Of a stretch of 6,969 nucleotides of DNA, positions 4,994 to 6,969 are shown in pieces. A program made the position numbers and the translations under genes. The first letter of the stretch is position 1; every line of letters begins with the position of its first letter. Origin of the DNA: Candidatus Bipolaricaulota bacterium (GTDB taxonomy: Bacteria; Bipolaricaulota; Bipolaricaulia; Bipolaricaulales; Bipolaricaulaceae). The stretch is taken from positions 1 through 6,969 of the forward strand of contig JAGGWU010000030.1 of the NCBI GenBank assembly GCA_021163465.1. The letters are read 5' to 3'. The notes under the pieces are model-generated. The model had not been told where the DNA came from and made no database searches. It worked only from the letters and a program-made list of their open reading frames with translations.

Positions 4994-6969
4994 GGCGAGA
5001 AGGTGCGGGCGGAGGATCTGGAGGCAGTAAAGCGGAGGATAGAGGAGCTTCGGGACCTCATCCGCAAGTACGACTATTACTACTACGTGCTCAATCGGCC
5101 CCTGGTATCCGACGCCGAGTACGATGAGCTCTTCCGGGAGCTCCAGGAGCTGGAGGAGAAGTACCCGCAGTTCATAACCCCCGACTCCCCCACTCAACGG
5201 GTGGGGGCTCCTCCGGCTGAGGAATTTAAACAGGTCCGCCACGCGGTCCCCATGCTTTCCCTCCAGAACTGCTTCACCGAGGAGGAGTTCCTGGAGTGGG
5301 ATCGGCGGATAAAGCGGATGTTGGGAACCGAAGAGGTCGCTTATGTCTGCGAGCCCAAGCTCGACGGCTTAGGAGTGGAACTCGTCTACGAGGACGGGGT
5401 CTTCACGGTGGGTTCCACCCGGGGGGACGGCTATGTGGGCGAGGACGTGACCAACAACCTAAAGACGATAAAGCAGATACCCTTGCGCCTCCTCGCCGAT
5501 GAGATACCTCCGCCGCGGCTGCTGGAGGTCCGGGGCGAAGTCTACATGGAGAAGGAGGACTTCAAGCATCTCAACGAGGAGCGGGCCAGGCGGGGAGAAC
5601 CCCTCTTCGCCAATCCCAGGAACGCCGCCGCCGGCTCCCTGAGGCAGCTCGATCCCTCCGTCACCGCCGCCCGACCCCTAAAGGTGTTCTTCTACGCCCT
5701 GGGCCGAGTAGAGGGGTTCGAGATAAGGACCCAGGAGGAGCTCTTGACGACCCTTCCCAAATGGGGTCTCCCCGTAAACCCTATCTGGCGCAAGTGCAGG
5801 ACCCCGGAGGAGGCGATCGAGTTCTACCACGAGCTCCTGGAAAAGCGGGAGGAGCTCCCCTACGAGGCCGACGGCATGGTGGTGAAGGTGGACGATTTCG
5901 CCCAGCGGGAGGCGTTGGGGGAGATCGCCCGGGCCCCCCGTTGGGCCATCGCGTTCAAGTTCCCCGCCGAACAGAAGACCACCAAGGTCCTGGATATCGT
6001 GGTGCAGGTGGGGCGCACCGGGGTTCTCACCCCGGTGGCATTGCTTGAGCCGGTGGAGGTGGGCGGGGTGACCGTCTCCCGGGCTACCCTTCACAACGAG
6101 GACGAGGTCAAACGCAAAGACGTGCGCATCGGCGACTGGGTGATCGTGCAACGGGCGGGCGGGGTGATCCCCGAGATCGTGGCCTCCATCCCCGAGCGGC
6201 GGACCGGGGAGGAGCGGGAGTTCCGCATGCCCGACCGTTGCCCCGAATGCGGGGGCCCAGTGGTGCGACCTCCCGGGGAGGTGGCCCACCGTTGTACCAA
6301 CATCTCCTGTCCCGCCCGGATCAAGGAGTCCATCCGCCACTTCGCTTCCCGCCGGGCCGCGGACATCCAGGGCCTGGGCGAGAAGATCGTTAACAAACTC
6401 GTGGACACGGGACTGGTGAGGCGCATTTCAGACCTCTATCGACTTACCAAGGCGGACCTCCTCCGGCTGGAGGGGTTCGCGGACAAATCCGCCGAGAACC
6501 TCCTGCGGGAGATCGAGAAATCCAAGGGAATATCCCTCGCCCGGTTTATCTACGCCCTGGGGATCCCCCATGTAGGGGAAAAACTCGCGGAGATCCTAGC
6601 GGAAAACTACGATTCCATCGATGAGCTCGCCCGAGCCGGCGAGGAAGAGCTCATGCAGATCGAAGGGATCGGACCGGAAGTGGCCAAAAGCATCGTTGAC
6701 TTCTTCCGGAACCCCGAGAACAAAAAGCTCATCGAAGAGCTCAAGGCCGCGGGCCTGAATCCCCGGCGCAAGGCAAGGGTTGGGCCGCTCTCGGGCAAGA
6801 CCTTCGTCTTCACCGGCGCCCTCTCCTCCATGACCCGGGAGGAGGCAAAGAGGGTGGTGGAGGAGCTTGGGGGGAAGGTGGCGTCGAGCGTATCCCGTAA
6901 GGTGGACTATGTGGTGGTAGGCGAAAACCCCGGTTCCAAATATGACAAAGCCCGTGCCCTGGGGATCCC
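4988..6969 (+). CDS. ligA: NAD-dependent DNA ligase LigA, C-terminus cut by window edge
   Basis: About 660 residues are present, nearly the whole of a usual 670-residue LigA; the frame is still open at 6969. The enzyme seals nicks in DNA during replication and repair, using NAD. In order: the Ia NMN-binding domain with YDYYYYVLNRPLVSDAEYDEL (28-48); the adenylation domain with catalytic Lys124 in EPKLDG (122-127), TRGDGYVGEDVT (144-155), GEVY (183-186), ANPRNAAAGSLRQLD (208-222) and DGMVVKVD (295-302); the OB fold with VGRTGVLTPVA (341-351) and LHNEDEV (368-374); a zinc finger with Cys418, Cys421, Cys436 and Cys441; helix-hairpin-helix repeats (roughly 455-590, with IEGIGPEVA); and the start of BRCT (from about 598, GKTFVFTGALSSMTREEA). 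Motif I reads KLDGLG where Ala usually follows KLDGL, a mild change. ATG 4988 overlaps the previous stop; a second ATG follows at 4991, and AAGGG at 4981-4985 is better spaced for the second. All key residues are intact. Confidence 0.96.
   Translation, partial: MMGEKVRAEDLEAVKRRIEELRDLIRKYDYYYYVLNRPLVSDAEYDELFRELQELEEKYPQFITPDSPTQRVGAPPAEEFKQVRHAVPMLSLQNCFTEEEFLEWDRRIKRMLGTEEVAYVCEPKLDGLGVELVYEDGVFTVGSTRGDGYVGEDVTNNLKTIKQIPLRLLADEIPPPRLLEVRGEVYMEKEDFKHLNEERARRGEPLFANPRNAAAGSLRQLDPSVTAARPLKVFFYALGRVEGFEIRTQEELLTTLPKWGLPVNPIWRKCRTPEEAIEFYHELLEKREELPYEADGMVVKVDDFAQREALGEIARAPRWAIAFKFPAEQKTTKVLDIVVQVGRTGVLTPVALLEPVEVGGVTVSRATLHNEDEVKRKDVRIGDWVIVQRAGGVIPEIVASIPERRTGEEREFRMPDRCPECGGPVVRPPGEVAHRCTNISCPARIKESIRHFASRRAADIQGLGEKIVNKLVDTGLVRRISDLYRLTKADLLRLEGFADKSAENLLREIEKSKGISLARFIYALGIPHVGEKLAEILAENYDSIDELARAGEEELMQIEGIGPEVAKSIVDFFRNPENKKLIEELKAAGLNPRRKARVGPLSGKTFVFTGALSSMTREEAKRVVEELGGKVASSVSRKVDYVVVGENPGSKYDKARALGI

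Noticed and set aside
5678..6340. A 220-codon open frame on the - strand inside ligA
   Set aside because: The + strand here encodes well-conserved LigA domains; the antisense frame is a shadow rich in His, Gly, Pro and Leu.

Overview
The window looks like a piece of a GC-rich bacterial chromosome. It holds a tightly packed five-gene operon on the + strand (953 to the right edge), a divergent gene running off the left edge (102 to 1, - strand), and about 850 bases without a convincing gene between them. NAD-dependent DNA ligase, MtaB-type tRNA methylthiotransferase, PhoH and a PgpH-type membrane HD protein all say Bacteria. The AMMECR1 protein, dense packing, many GAG/AAG/AGG codons, some ATA codons and charge-rich proteins would fit a deep-branching, possibly thermophilic lineage such as Bipolaricaulota/Acetothermia or a relative. 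That placement is an impression, not a measurement.

Left edge (1-160): the first 34 codons of a predicted exported protein are read leftward from a strong ribosome binding site. A 35-bp interrupted inverted repeat (112-146, 11 of 12 arm positions matching) lies over its probable -10 element and transcription start. It looks like an operator for an unidentified regulator.

Middle (103-952): no reading frame here has a family signature or a good start signal. There are several short palindromes and hairpins: 302-315, 389-400, 432-444, 640-656 with an alternative partner at 679-685, 727-748, 872-884 and 893-906. A structured RNA or the remains of a decayed gene are both possible; neither is shown. 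At the right end a perfect TTGACA with a TANNNT-type -10 lies so close to the next ATG that the operon mRNA may be leaderless.

Right part (953-6969): the order is AMMECR1 protein, mtaB, phoH, a shortened PgpH-like HD phosphohydrolase, and ligA (cut by the window edge). Every junction overlaps, by 4, 11, 62 and 4 bases, so co-transcription is almost certain and translational coupling likely. The products span tRNA modification (MtaB, ms2t6A at position 37), RNA/ribosome-related ATPase work (PhoH), probable cyclic-di-AMP breakdown at the membrane (PgpH-like) and DNA sealing (LigA). phoH next to pgpH is a classic bacterial pair, but ybeY, which often follows, is absent and ligA sits there instead.

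The points most worth a second look are the PgpH-like protein that lacks the extracellular sensor domain, the coupling of the enigmatic AMMECR1 protein to a radical-SAM tRNA enzyme, the operator-like repeat at 112-146, and the unexplained region between the divergent genes. I see no CRISPR array, tRNA, rRNA, insertion sequence or clear defence system.
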